Both the position numbers and the translations under genes were made by a program. A DNA stretch of 64,000 nucleotides, from contig NZ_CAJTQC010000001.1 in assembly GCF_910578445.1 (NCBI RefSeq), positions 3,919 to 67,918 of the forward strand. The letters are read 5' to 3'. Under the pieces are notes generated by a model. The model saw nothing but the letters and a program-made list of their open reading frames with translations. It did no database searches and had not been told where the DNA came from. This document shows positions 17,171 through 25,172 of the stretch, piece by piece (the stretch's first letter is position 1; each line of letters starts with the position of its first letter). Origin of the DNA: an uncultured Duncaniella sp. GTDB taxonomy: Bacteria > Bacteroidota > Bacteroidia > Bacteroidales > Muribaculaceae.

Positions 17171-17476
17171 ATGATTAAAAACATTCGCAGATCTAAAAAA
17201 TCCCGTGTCGCTCATATCGTCGATGACGGTTTTGAAAAAGTAGTTCCCGGTCTTTCTGTCTCTCCATCCCAGATGGCTCGTATGGCTGAAAAAGGTATCC
17301 CTATCACAGCTCAGATGTCTGATGCTTTCGTCGATGGTGTTTCCAATCCTCCTTTCGATATTCCTATCGAGGATCGTCGCGGTATTGATGTCAATGCCGT
17401 TTGGAATGCTCAGAAAGATGCACGTAAACGTATAATCGCAGCTCATAAGGCTGATAAACAGGCTTACGATTCATGA
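17171..17476 (+). CDS. Microvirus protein between VP1 and VP2 (scaffold VP3 candidate)
   Basis: A 101-residue, charged, soluble protein starting MIKNIRRSKKSRVAHIVDD and rich in Asp, Lys, Arg and Ala toward the end (NAQKDARKRIIAAHKADKQ). The phage otherwise lacks a gene for the internal scaffolding protein VP3, and the size and hydrophilic character fit that role. I see no direct sequence signature, so this is inference from position. The last four bases overlap the VP2 start (ATGA), which indicates coupled translation. Confidence 0.7.
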   Translation: MIKNIRRSKKSRVAHIVDDGFEKVVPGLSVSPSQMARMAEKGIPITAQMSDAFVDGVSNPPFDIPIEDRRGIDVNAVWNAQKDARKRIIAAHKADKQAYDS

Positions 17477-18540
17477 GTTTCTTTAAATCTCTTGCAAAAG
17501 GTATCGGTGGCGTTCTTAGTAGCGCTGCCGGTGCTATTCCTGTTGTCGGTCAATATGCCTCTAAAGCTGTTGATGGTCTTGTCGGTTCTTTCACTTCTGC
17601 CTCTGATGCTCGTTCTTCCCTCCGTGCCCAGAACGAATTATTACAGAAGCAGCAGCAGTTTGCTCATGATGAAGCTGCTTTGAACCGTCAGTTTCAAGTA
17701 GACATGTTCAATAAGACCAATCAGTATAATTCTCCCACTGCTCAGGTTGATCGTCTTGTTTCTGCCGGTCTTAATCCTCAGTTGGCTTACGGCGGATCTA
17801 TGTCTGAGGCTTCTTCCCCTGCCGGTTCTCAGGCTTCTTCGCCCGGTGCTCCTTCTGTCGATGGTCTTTCGGATCTATCTTTGCGAGCTGCTGAAATCGC
17901 TCGTATCAATGCTGAAACTTCTTTGATTAAATCTCAGACCAAGAAGTCTGATGCTGATACTGAAGGTCAGTTGACATTTAATAAATATCAGGAACAGTTG
18001 TTGACTGGTCAGATCGAGACAAACAGTATGACTATTAAGCTTGGTAATTCGACTCTGTCTCTTAATGAGGCTGAAAAGAAAAAACTTTATACTGAGGTTA
18101 AGAATCTTGAAAAAACTTTTGATATTCTGCAAGTCCAGATTGATGAGATTAAAGCTCGTACGTCTAATTTGAATGCTGATACTTATTCTAAGCGAGTTCA
18201 TACATTTTTAGATGGTCAGTTGGCTAAAGCTCAGCTTTCTGAGATGGCGTCTCGTACTTCTTTGAATTATACTCAGTGTAAAACTCTTGTTCAGGATATC
18301 TTAATACGTTCTCGTCTTGCTGATTCTCAGATATCTTTGAATGATTCCCAGATTTCTGTTAATGATAATACTGCTACTGGTATTTCTCTCCAAAATGGTA
18401 GAATTGAGCTTGATTTGGAGATTGATAAAGGTGGTACTACTAATCCGTCTTTTCGTGCTTATGAACGACGTATGCAAGCTGCAGGCCTTGTCGGTAAGGA
18501 GTGTTACACATTTTTGCAACAGTTTCTTGAACTTTTTTAG
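17473..18540 (+). CDS. Microvirus DNA pilot protein VP2 (minor capsid)
   Basis: A 355-residue protein with VP2/H-type features. The N-terminus is small and hydrophobic with Gly/Ala-rich stretches (GIGGVLSSAAGAIPVVGQY), suited to membrane insertion. The conserved core includes NRQFQVDMFNKTNQYNSPTAQVDRL, interrupted in my citation only for length, followed by LVSAGLNPQLAYGGS, the hallmark of microvirus VP2. Residues 135-300 form a long helical, coiled-coil-rich region with heptads (LSLNEAEKKKLYTEVKNLE), like the tube-forming helices of phiX174 H. It should guide the genome across the envelope at infection. Confidence 0.9.
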   Translation: MSFFKSLAKGIGGVLSSAAGAIPVVGQYASKAVDGLVGSFTSASDARSSLRAQNELLQKQQQFAHDEAALNRQFQVDMFNKTNQYNSPTAQVDRLVSAGLNPQLAYGGSMSEASSPAGSQASSPGAPSVDGLSDLSLRAAEIARINAETSLIKSQTKKSDADTEGQLTFNKYQEQLLTGQIETNSMTIKLGNSTLSLNEAEKKKLYTEVKNLEKTFDILQVQIDEIKARTSNLNADTYSKRVHTFLDGQLAKAQLSEMASRTSLNYTQCKTLVQDILIRSRLADSQISLNDSQISVNDNTATGISLQNGRIELDLEIDKGGTTNPSFRAYERRMQAAGLVGKECYTFLQQFLELF

Positions 18541-18543
18541 GTT

Positions 18544-18565
18544 ATAAAGGGCGAAAGCCCTTTAT
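18544..18565 (+). terminator. Perfect GNRA-loop hairpin after VP2
   Basis: ATAAAGGGC, GAAA, GCCCTTTAT: a 9-bp perfect stem capped by a GAAA tetraloop, four bases after the VP2 stop. No T-tract follows (CCCCC instead), so it may stabilise the transcript end or act as a structure in single-stranded genome DNA rather than as a classical terminator. Confidence 0.6.
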
Positions 18566-18825
18566 CCCCCTTACTTGAGTATAACGTAGCGAATGACACA
18601 CCGTTTCACTTCGCGGAAAAATTCACCCCTTTATCGCCTCTGTTTAACTCTCTGGAGAGTTTATTTAATTCCTTTCGCTTCGCGCCCAAAACAAAAGAAG
18701 GAGGTAGATAATTCTCCGCTTGAAATTAATAATTACTCATTCTCCTCTCTCCTCCCTTAGAGGTTCATGCTCTGCATGAAGCGTGCCCCCTGATTACGTA
18801 CAATAAATAAAGCAATAGTAACGTT
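18566..18825 (+). other. Hairpin-rich noncoding region of the microvirus
   Basis: The only sizeable noncoding gap in the phage, directly before the replication gene. It contains inverted repeats AACTCTC/GAGAGTT (18646-18661) and TTCATGC/GCATGAA with a TCT loop (18764-18780). Purine-only AAAAGAAGGAGG lies near 18700, and pyrimidine-rich runs near 18740. The location fits the origin, packaging signal and Rep promoter of a rolling-circle phage. No nick site was identified. Confidence 0.45.
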
Positions 18826-20223
18826 ATGTGTTTAAATCCTACCATTATTTTAAATCCACGTTATTCACAACATCGCCATGAATTCAGAGAAATCGTCTGG
18901 AAAGGAGAGTCTATACCGCAGCTTAAGTTGTCTGATTCGACTTATTATCCTGTTCGTTTGCCTTCTTTTAGGTGCTATGATATTGAACATAACCCTTCTT
19001 TATATTTCGCAGTAACCCCCGATGGTGTTTGTGTTCCGATATTCATGCAAGTCCCTTGCAATAAATGTCTCGAATGTGTTGAATCTAAACGTTCTGCCCT
19101 TCGTACCCGGATGCTTCTTGAGCAAATGTCTCATGAGAATTGTCCTCAGATATTTATAACGCTTACATACAATGATGATCATTTACCTGCTGATGGTGTC
19201 TCACGTGATGATGTCCGCAGGTTCTTGAATCGTTTTCATCTTTACCTTGGTCGAGCCGGTTTCCCGACTTATTTCCGACATGTCATGTTTTCTGAGTATG
19301 GTTCACTCCGTGGCCGTCCTCACTATCATGGTCTGTTGTATGGTATCAACTGGCTCACCGATAATTTGCGCCTTAAATTTATTGAGGTTCTTGAAAAAGC
19401 TTGGAATAAAGGCTTCGTTTATGTTAAAGTAGTCGACGGTTCTGTGTCGAGATATGTTTCTAAATATGTTGGTAAGGATGTTTCTTTTCCTATTGGTGAA
19501 AATAAGAATCCTAACTTCTGGACTGCCTCTCGTGTCGACGGAGGTCTTGGCTCTTTAATCTGTAAGGAAGAGTCATTTTTGGATCTCTGTGCTACTCCTG
19601 ACTTCCCTACTGTCAGTTTGCCTGTCGATGGTCGTTGCTATACTGTTACCCTGCCTTCTTATATCCGTGATAAGGTTACTCCTGCCTTACGTCAGTTTGT
19701 TCCTCGACGTGTCCGTATGGCCTATATCCGTTATCGAAAGAATCTTTGCTTGCTTGATGCTTTGAAACGTTACGGCCATATCAATGATTTTTTGCCTCAC
19801 ATGCTCCATTCGGATCTAAAACCTTTCATCACTCCTTATTCTGATTCGGCTGCTGATTTTGAGGTCTTTTTGACTTATGCTGATTATGATCATTCTATTC
19901 ATTCACGTTTGGATGTCCTTCTCGAGTGCTATCACGGTTCTGACCTTTATTGGCTTCATCAGTTTGAGAATGTAAGTTTGAAGTTTTTTGACCTTACAAT
20001 GTTGGACTCACAGCTCCGTGAGGATTCTTTTATTTTAAAGCAATTTGATATTGATGTCGATAGTGTTCTTTGTGAAATATTGAACCGCCAAAGGATTTCG
20101 GATCGTTTTTCTCTGAAAGTTGAAAAATATCAATTGACCCTGCCTCCCATCAGTGAGAGAGCTCGCCTACTCCGTGATAAAAATGCTCGTGACTTTTCCA
20201 CTCGCGTTAAGGATTTGCAGTGA
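18826..20223 (+). CDS. Microvirus replication initiation protein VP4 (HUH endonuclease)
   Basis: A 465-residue rolling-circle replication protein, related to phiX174 protein A, that nicks the plus strand at the origin. The start MCLNPTIILNPRY is the family's typical opening. A cysteine cluster lies in PCNKCLEC (residues 77-84). Motif 1 is ITLTYNDDHLP (111-121). The metal-binding HUH motif is His166 and His168 in RGRPHYHGLLYG. The tyrosine motif is YVSKYVGKDV, with candidate nucleophiles Tyr210 and Tyr214. The C-terminal 230 residues are specific to Bacteroidetes microviruses. It ends 30 bp before the right junction. Confidence 0.95.
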   Translation: MCLNPTIILNPRYSQHRHEFREIVWKGESIPQLKLSDSTYYPVRLPSFRCYDIEHNPSLYFAVTPDGVCVPIFMQVPCNKCLECVESKRSALRTRMLLEQMSHENCPQIFITLTYNDDHLPADGVSRDDVRRFLNRFHLYLGRAGFPTYFRHVMFSEYGSLRGRPHYHGLLYGINWLTDNLRLKFIEVLEKAWNKGFVYVKVVDGSVSRYVSKYVGKDVSFPIGENKNPNFWTASRVDGGLGSLICKEESFLDLCATPDFPTVSLPVDGRCYTVTLPSYIRDKVTPALRQFVPRRVRMAYIRYRKNLCLLDALKRYGHINDFLPHMLHSDLKPFITPYSDSAADFEVFLTYADYDHSIHSRLDVLLECYHGSDLYWLHQFENVSLKFFDLTMLDSQLREDSFILKQFDIDVDSVLCEILNRQRISDRFSLKVEKYQLTLPPISERARLLRDKNARDFSTRVKDLQ

Positions 20224-20253
20224 TTAACTCTTTTTAACTCGAAAAAATTGGCT

Positions 20254-20273
20254 TAATCGCGATTATGGGACAA
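20254..20273. repeat. Right provirus junction: 20-bp direct repeat of the dif core
   Basis: TAATCGCGATTATGGGACAA is an exact copy of 14136-14155. It contains the dif spacer TCGCGA and the XerC-side arm. The XerD-side arm at this junction, AATTGGCTTAA (20246-20256), differs strongly from the full arm at the left end, as expected if it came from the phage attachment site. Confidence 0.85.
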
Positions 20274-20466
20274 TTGTTATTAAGAAATATGCTTAGCCGT
20301 TATTCTCTGTTTGAGTTGAGTCTTTCAGGCGGAAAATCATTTGTTAAAGATTTTTTTACTTAATATCCGGACGTTTGCCTATAGTAGTAGTTAAAACGCC
20401 TAACCATTTAGCCAATAAGCGTTAAGCTTATTGCAGGAATCGATGGATATGTCTAATTTTGCATCA

Positions 20467-20772
20467 CAAAATAAGCATGTAATTTTCGTATATGTTCTAA
20501 AAACTATGATTAACGCACACACATCTTATTCCCCTAAACTAAAAAAGATATAAGATTATAAACCTATCATATCTAAAACATATCTTATCCTTTTCTGAAT
20601 TAATTATTACCGCTAATTTTCCTATTTCCTATCAATTTAAGCAGTTATCACTCTGTAATGGATAAATATTATATCCGATATAGAATGAGTTTGAGAAAAC
20701 GAATACCGATAATTAGAATTGATGATTATAATTTCGGACGTCACGCTACGAGATGTAGCGGGCGTCCTTTTT
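20467..20772 (+). ncRNA. Candidate intergenic small RNA
   Basis: A promoter-like pair (TTG at 20431-20433, 20-bp spacer, TAATTTTG at 20454-20461) points rightward into a gene-free region. A strong intrinsic terminator with the same orientation follows at 20736-20772: GGACG/CGTCC outside and CGCTAC/GTAGCG inside, with a GAGAT loop and TTTTT. No plus-strand gene lies upstream except phage VP4, 240 bp before the promoter. The predicted transcript is about 300 nt, AT-rich, with one weak 38-codon ORF that runs through the terminator and is unlikely to be real. Transcription is inferred, not shown. Confidence 0.45.
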
Positions 20773-20798
20773 GATTGGTATAATTACCACTGTAAAAA

Positions 20799-20838
20799 AT
20801 AATCACGCTATTCTTTTATGTTTGAATAGCGTGATTAT
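20799..20838 (-). terminator. Intrinsic terminator of rlmD
   Basis: A 15-bp perfect stem (ATAATCACGCTATTC at 20799-20813 with its complement at 20824-20838) and a 10-nt loop. On the minus strand it is followed by TTTTTTA. It begins 24 bp after the rlmD stop. Confidence 0.85.
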
Positions 20839-20861
20839 CAATATCTTACAGTTAAATTGCA

Positions 20862-22271
20862 TTATCTAAGTGTAAGTGCCACAACATTCTCTACATGTTG
20901 TGTATGAGGGAACATATCAACAGGCTGTACTGCTTCAATATCATATTTCTCATGCAATAGAGCAAGATCTCGAGCTTGTGTCGCGGGATTACAGCTCACA
21001 TATACAATGCGTTTAGGCGCAGCATCAAGGATTACTTTAACCACATCATCATGCATACCTGCTCTTGGTGGATCAACAATCATCACGTCTGGACGTCCGT
21101 GTTGAGAAATAAAATCTGAAGTCAGGACATTTTTCATGTCACCTGCATAAAATTCAGTATTTGTCAACTTGTTGACGGCAGCATTGACTTTGGCATCCTC
21201 GATTGCTTCAGGGACATATTCAATACCTATTACATGGCGTACATTAGGCGCGATGAAACATGCGATAGTACCGGTCCCCGTATACAAATCATACACAAGT
21301 TCATTCCCTGTCAGTTTTGCGAAATCACGGGCAACGCTGTAAAGCCTGTAAGCCTGCCGGGAATTGGTCTGGTAAAACGATTTTGGGCCGATTCTGAACT
21401 TCAGGTTCTCCATCTCTTCCTCAATATACTCACGTCCTTTGAACAGCAATATCTCTTGGTCAGCTATCGTATCATTTACCTTGGTATTTATTACGTATAG
21501 AAGCGATGTAATCTCCGGGAAGTTATCAGCTACAGCAGTGAGCAACTCCCCTATCTTATCACGATCATCCTCGCCAAACACCATTACAGCCATGACCTCA
21601 CCGGTAGATGCAATGCGAATCATAAGAGTACGAAGAAAACCGTGCTGCTCTCGCAAATCATAGAAGCTATAATCATGTTCGATGCCAAAATTCTTGATGA
21701 ACAAGCGCAGACGATTTCCAAGATTATCTTGAAGATGACAGCAGTTTATATCAAGAACCTTGTCAAAAGCTCCTGAGATATGGAATCCGGCTGCTCTTCG
21801 TTCAGGGAACTCTTCTCCGGAACGGAGCTGGTCAAATGTCAACCACTTCTTGTTCGAGAAAGTGTATTCCATTTTATTTCTGTATTCCCAGATATTTTCA
21901 GAACCGAGAATAGGAGTCAGTTCTGGGAACGGAATTTTAGCGATTCTCTGCAAAGCATCCTCGACCTGCTTTTGTTTACATTTAAGCTGGAATTCGTAAG
22001 GGAGATGCTGCCAGCGACATCCACCACAGAAAGTGAAGTGTTCACAGCGAGGCTCGACACGAATAGGAGACGGCTTTGATAAATTTTCGATATGTCCTTC
22101 GGCATAACTGCGTTTCTTTCGGTCTATTTTTATATCCGCTATATCGCCCGGAGCTCCAAACGGAATGAAAACGACCATCTCGTCGACGCGGGCGATAGAG
22201 TTACCCTCGGCGGCCACATCAAGTATTTCAACATCGCTCAATAGCGGTAGTTCTTTCTTTTTTCTTGCCAT
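20862..22271 (-). CDS. rlmD: 23S rRNA (uracil-C5)-methyltransferase, RlmD/RumA family
   Basis: A 469-residue SAM-dependent enzyme that makes 5-methyluridine in 23S rRNA (position 1939 for E. coli RlmD). An N-terminal TRAM domain (about residues 5-65) is followed by an iron-sulfur cluster motif, CEHFTFCGGCRWQH, with the fourth cysteine in FQLKCKQ. The methyltransferase domain has VYDLYTGTGTIACFIA (SAM site), VDPPRAGMH, and the nucleophile cysteine in YVSCNPATQARDL. An ATG 16 codons further up is open, but MARKKKELPLLSD fits the family start, so I chose 22271. Bacteroidetes often carry two paralogues, so the target base could be U747 instead. Confidence 0.92.
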   Translation of the reverse strand: MARKKKELPLLSDVEILDVAAEGNSIARVDEMVVFIPFGAPGDIADIKIDRKKRSYAEGHIENLSKPSPIRVEPRCEHFTFCGGCRWQHLPYEFQLKCKQKQVEDALQRIAKIPFPELTPILGSENIWEYRNKMEYTFSNKKWLTFDQLRSGEEFPERRAAGFHISGAFDKVLDINCCHLQDNLGNRLRLFIKNFGIEHDYSFYDLREQHGFLRTLMIRIASTGEVMAVMVFGEDDRDKIGELLTAVADNFPEITSLLYVINTKVNDTIADQEILLFKGREYIEEEMENLKFRIGPKSFYQTNSRQAYRLYSVARDFAKLTGNELVYDLYTGTGTIACFIAPNVRHVIGIEYVPEAIEDAKVNAAVNKLTNTEFYAGDMKNVLTSDFISQHGRPDVMIVDPPRAGMHDDVVKVILDAAPKRIVYVSCNPATQARDLALLHEKYDIEAVQPVDMFPHTQHVENVVALTLR

Positions 22272-22323
22272 ATTGCACTCACTTTGTAGTTTGTGACTTG
22301 TTTTTAGGAATTTAAACAAAAAA

Positions 22324-22367
22324 GTTTCGTCGGCTATGACCTAAAGGCCATTAACCGACGAGGTTTC
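22324..22367 (-). terminator. Terminator of the CPBP protease gene
   Basis: GTTTCGTCGG (22324-22333) pairs imperfectly with CCGACGAGG (22355-22363), with further pairing inside and one bulge. On the minus strand it runs into TTTTTTG. It lies about 100 bp past the stop of the CPBP gene. Confidence 0.6.
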
Positions 22368-22466
22368 ATGTATTTTCTCAGTAAGTTAGGTTAAGATGTC
22401 ATTTCTCATATAATTTATGACAAAATTATAAATTATTTCGATATTAATCAATTCTACAGCCTGATT

Positions 22467-23396
22467 TTAATCATTATTAACTATGCTGTCACTCGATTCC
22501 CTTTTTGAAATCATCGAATATCGGTAGAGATATTTTATGACGAATGCTGTGATGATTATTGATGTGATGACCTGCAACGGAGAATCCACACCAAGATGAT
22601 TAATAGTTTCGCTCTCTGAAATCCCGGTTGAATTTTTATGCCATAAAGTAAAAACTACAAGCGAATTGTTTAACACATGGAGTATCACCGGAAGCCATAA
22701 TGATTTAGACCAATAAAACAGATAACCGAAATAAGCACCCAAAATCAGTCGTGGGAAAAAGCCAAAAAATTGAAGATGAAAAGCACTGAACACAAAAGCG
22801 GTTATCCAGATTGCCCCATTATGATTAATCTTGCAACTAAGTAAGATTCGTTGGAGCGCTCCGCGGAAAAATAGTTCTTCGCTGAAACCGGCAAGGACAC
22901 CGACTATCAGTATATTAACAATGAGTGAACCTATGCTCGGATTACCGAGCAATATCTCCACCGATGACTGTGCCTGCTCTTCAGCATTTCGCATCCAGTT
23001 TTCCAATTCAGAAAACGCAGACGGAAGAGTCATGTTTTCATTCAGTTCAACAAGAGCATTCATCGCCGGTATCGACATAAGCATGCCGACAATTGCAAGT
23101 ACAAGTTGTATCGGAGTAAAACGCTTTTCTATTCCTAAAAAACGGGCTGAATAAGGGCTAATGAGCAATGCCGCGACGATAGCCGGGAAAATGAATATTA
23201 TACAGTCCTGCAAAACAGTTGATATGCGCAATGATTGGGCACTGACTCCGTTGCGCATCACCAAACCTATTATAACCGATCCTAAAATTGAGAACAGACA
23301 CAATGCCACTATCAGCACAATTATACGCTGTCCGGGCAAGAAACGCAGATTAACAAATTCAGGTTGTATGTTCAAGTCAAGTTTTCTATTGTCCAT
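22467..23396 (-). CDS. CPBP family intramembrane glutamic endopeptidase
   Basis: A 309-residue integral membrane protein with about eight hydrophobic segments, belonging to the CAAX-prenyl protease/bacteriocin-processing (ABI, Rce1-like) family. The active-site signatures are EELFFRG (Glu173, Glu174, Arg178), FSAFHLQFF (His207) and ILHVLNNSLV (His240, Asn244). Substrates of bacterial CPBP proteins are mostly unknown; some give immunity to self-made bacteriocins, but no bacteriocin gene is visible here. The start codon sits two bases after the trmN6 stop, so both probably share one transcript. Confidence 0.88.
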   Translation of the reverse strand: MDNRKLDLNIQPEFVNLRFLPGQRIIVLIVALCLFSILGSVIIGLVMRNGVSAQSLRISTVLQDCIIFIFPAIVAALLISPYSARFLGIEKRFTPIQLVLAIVGMLMSIPAMNALVELNENMTLPSAFSELENWMRNAEEQAQSSVEILLGNPSIGSLIVNILIVGVLAGFSEELFFRGALQRILLSCKINHNGAIWITAFVFSAFHLQFFGFFPRLILGAYFGYLFYWSKSLWLPVILHVLNNSLVVFTLWHKNSTGISESETINHLGVDSPLQVITSIIITAFVIKYLYRYSMISKRESSDSIVNND

Positions 23397-23398
23397 CT

Positions 23399-24118
23399 TT
23401 ATTTATCAAGATAAAAATCATTTGTTAAGGAAATATATTGCGAGGTGAGATTATTGTCCATGTCACGAATGAAAAGGTCTTCACATATAGTCGGGCCACA
23501 CCCTTGGCCTTCAATCCCGACCTGCCACAAAGTCCGGATTGGCTTTTTACCTTTCCGTGAAAAGACTCTGCATCGTCTGCGTGGACTTAATCTTTTCAGC
23601 GACAGCATGAATTCAATTTCATCATCGCGTGAGGACGGAGCGATAAAAGCGAGGGAATCATCGACCGATATGAAATGCGACGCAGCAAGATTAATCAGCT
23701 CCTTGACTCCAAAATCGACACCATGTCGGGCCAACGCCCTTGATGAATCAGGCGATTGTAGCTTTTCGTTAAAAAACGGGGGGTTGGATATTATAAGCAT
23801 CGGATGAGAACATTTTGGGAAAAAATCCGTGATATCGGCCTCTATGACCTCTACCCTATTCTTCCACGTACTTATGGCGATATTGTCTGTTGCATCAAGG
23901 CAAGCTTCATGATTAACATCAACAGCTATGATTTTCGTATCATTGTGGCTGCGTTGGGCCAACATAAGGGATATTACCCCTGAGCCACATCCGGCATCAA
24001 CAATAGCCGACATGCCGTCAATACAAGTCCATGCGCCAAGCAAGACGGCATCAGTCCCGATTTTCATCGCACTCCTGCCATCATCCACACTGAATTGTTT
24101 GAATTTAAAAATGCCCAT
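23399..24118 (-). CDS. trmN6: tRNA1(Val) (adenine37-N6)-methyltransferase, TrmN6/YfiC family
   Basis: A 239-residue class I SAM methyltransferase. The SAM-binding motif is VDAGCGSGVISLMLAQ, and the N6-adenine catalytic motif is NPPFFN in ISNPPFFNEKL. The N-terminal FKFKQFSVDDGRSAMKIGTDAVLLGAW is characteristic of the YfiC group, which methylates A37 of tRNA-Val. It is followed almost without gap by the CPBP protease gene. The predicted role is in the cytoplasm on tRNA; exact tRNA specificity cannot be read from the sequence. Confidence 0.88.
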   Translation of the reverse strand: MGIFKFKQFSVDDGRSAMKIGTDAVLLGAWTCIDGMSAIVDAGCGSGVISLMLAQRSHNDTKIIAVDVNHEACLDATDNIAISTWKNRVEVIEADITDFFPKCSHPMLIISNPPFFNEKLQSPDSSRALARHGVDFGVKELINLAASHFISVDDSLAFIAPSSRDDEIEFMLSLKRLSPRRRCRVFSRKGKKPIRTLWQVGIEGQGCGPTICEDLFIRDMDNNLTSQYISLTNDFYLDK

Positions 24119-24183
24119 ACTACATTTGTTCTCACTGCTTAAACTGGATATAATATTTGGTCAAAAGGGTTCGACGTCGCTAA

Positions 24184-25146
24184 TTAGTATTCAAAACCGA
24201 CATTATCGATATAGAGAGTTAAGCCCTCTGTTCCGACATATGGATCGCCGTTTCCGGCCGAAAACATAACTATGACATGTGTAGGAATCGCATTTGCGTC
24301 ATCCCAACCTTCTTCAATCACAGGAACCATTTTCCCTTTAGAATTCCGGGCATAATAACAATTATTGCTGTTACGCAATTTTAAATATGGAGGGACTGCG
24401 CCATGCGCACTAAAATCTCCATATGTTATGTCCAATCTATGACCATTAGTCCATTGGGTTGATTTTGAAAAAAGTTCGCCTCCTGTCCCGACGCGCTTTG
24501 CATGCAGATTGCCCTTTTCATCTTCCCAGCGACGTTGCAGATATACAAACGCAACAGCCTGATCACGTCCCGGCAATTTTTTCTTCGAGCCGAATCCTGA
24601 CGACTTAATTCGGTAGTCTACATTAGGCATGTCGACTTTATAATCAAACACAAGGGATTTTGGCCGTTTTTTGAATGGAACACCCATCTCCATTTTTGAA
24701 TATGGATTTTTTGTCGAGGTCACAGGCTCGAGCATCTCTCCGAGAAACATTGATCCGGCAACCATGACATCCATGTTGATAAGGCCTAACACCTTCACCG
24801 TTTCAATTTGGGTGCAAAGTTTCGCACATTTGTTTCCTGCAGATCGCTCAGCCGGATAGACAGCGTTAGAGGTTTTTACAATACCTGAAACTTTGGCATA
24901 TACGTTACTTGTGGCCCAAGGTGAGCCACTCAGATTGCTATACGGTTTGTTCCCATCCAGAGTGCATGTCGGACCGATTTCATAGAGCGTCTTTTCTTCG
25001 CCTCCAATCACAGCCGATTCCTTTAGATTACGGGTTACCCAATGGGAGAAATCGCCATATTTAACACGGTCGATACTCTGCCCGCTTGCCGACAGCATCC
25101 CTGCTATGACGAGAGTACAGGAAAATATGTTTGATTTTAGGCTCAT
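24184..25146 (-). CDS. PCMD domain-containing secreted protein
   Basis: A 320-residue exported protein. The first 23 residues are a signal peptide ending SASGQS. The rest is one beta-sandwich-like domain of the PCMD type (putative carbohydrate metabolism domain). Supporting segments are KSLVFDYKVDMP, AVAFVYLQRRWED and the C-terminal LTLYIDNVGFEY, which is the standard family ending. In Bacteroidales such proteins are periplasmic or surface-exposed and often lie near glycan-use genes, but no polysaccharide locus is present here. Ligand and function are unknown. Confidence 0.78.
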   Translation of the reverse strand: MSLKSNIFSCTLVIAGMLSASGQSIDRVKYGDFSHWVTRNLKESAVIGGEEKTLYEIGPTCTLDGNKPYSNLSGSPWATSNVYAKVSGIVKTSNAVYPAERSAGNKCAKLCTQIETVKVLGLINMDVMVAGSMFLGEMLEPVTSTKNPYSKMEMGVPFKKRPKSLVFDYKVDMPNVDYRIKSSGFGSKKKLPGRDQAVAFVYLQRRWEDEKGNLHAKRVGTGGELFSKSTQWTNGHRLDITYGDFSAHGAVPPYLKLRNSNNCYYARNSKGKMVPVIEEGWDDANAIPTHVIVMFSAGNGDPYVGTEGLTLYIDNVGFEY

Positions 25147-25172
25147 AGGACAAATCTATTTGAGTGTGTGAT

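Larger units (their letters stand above)
14136..20273 (+). mobile_element. Integrated microvirus (Microviridae, Alpavirinae-like provirus)
   Basis: A single-stranded-DNA phage genome carried as a provirus. One unit, from repeat to repeat, is 6,118 bp, the size of a microvirus genome. All genes lie on the plus strand in the order small ORF, M15 peptidase, 29-residue ORF, VP1 capsid, 101-residue ORF, VP2 pilot protein, hairpin-rich gap, VP4 replication protein. Codons end in T far more often than in the flanking host genes, as is typical of these phages. There is no integrase or recombinase. The 20-bp direct repeat at both ends is part of dif, so insertion by the host XerC/XerD is the likely route. 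All core genes are open and full length, so the element looks intact. Confidence 0.93.

Noticed and set aside
20393..20404. AAAACGCCTAAC also found near position 50
   Set aside because: Only 12 bases are shared and the flanking sequences differ; likely chance or common terminator composition.
20658..20774. 38-codon plus-strand ORF in the intergenic region
   Set aside because: Its last third is the terminator hairpin and T-tract, so the frame is probably accidental.
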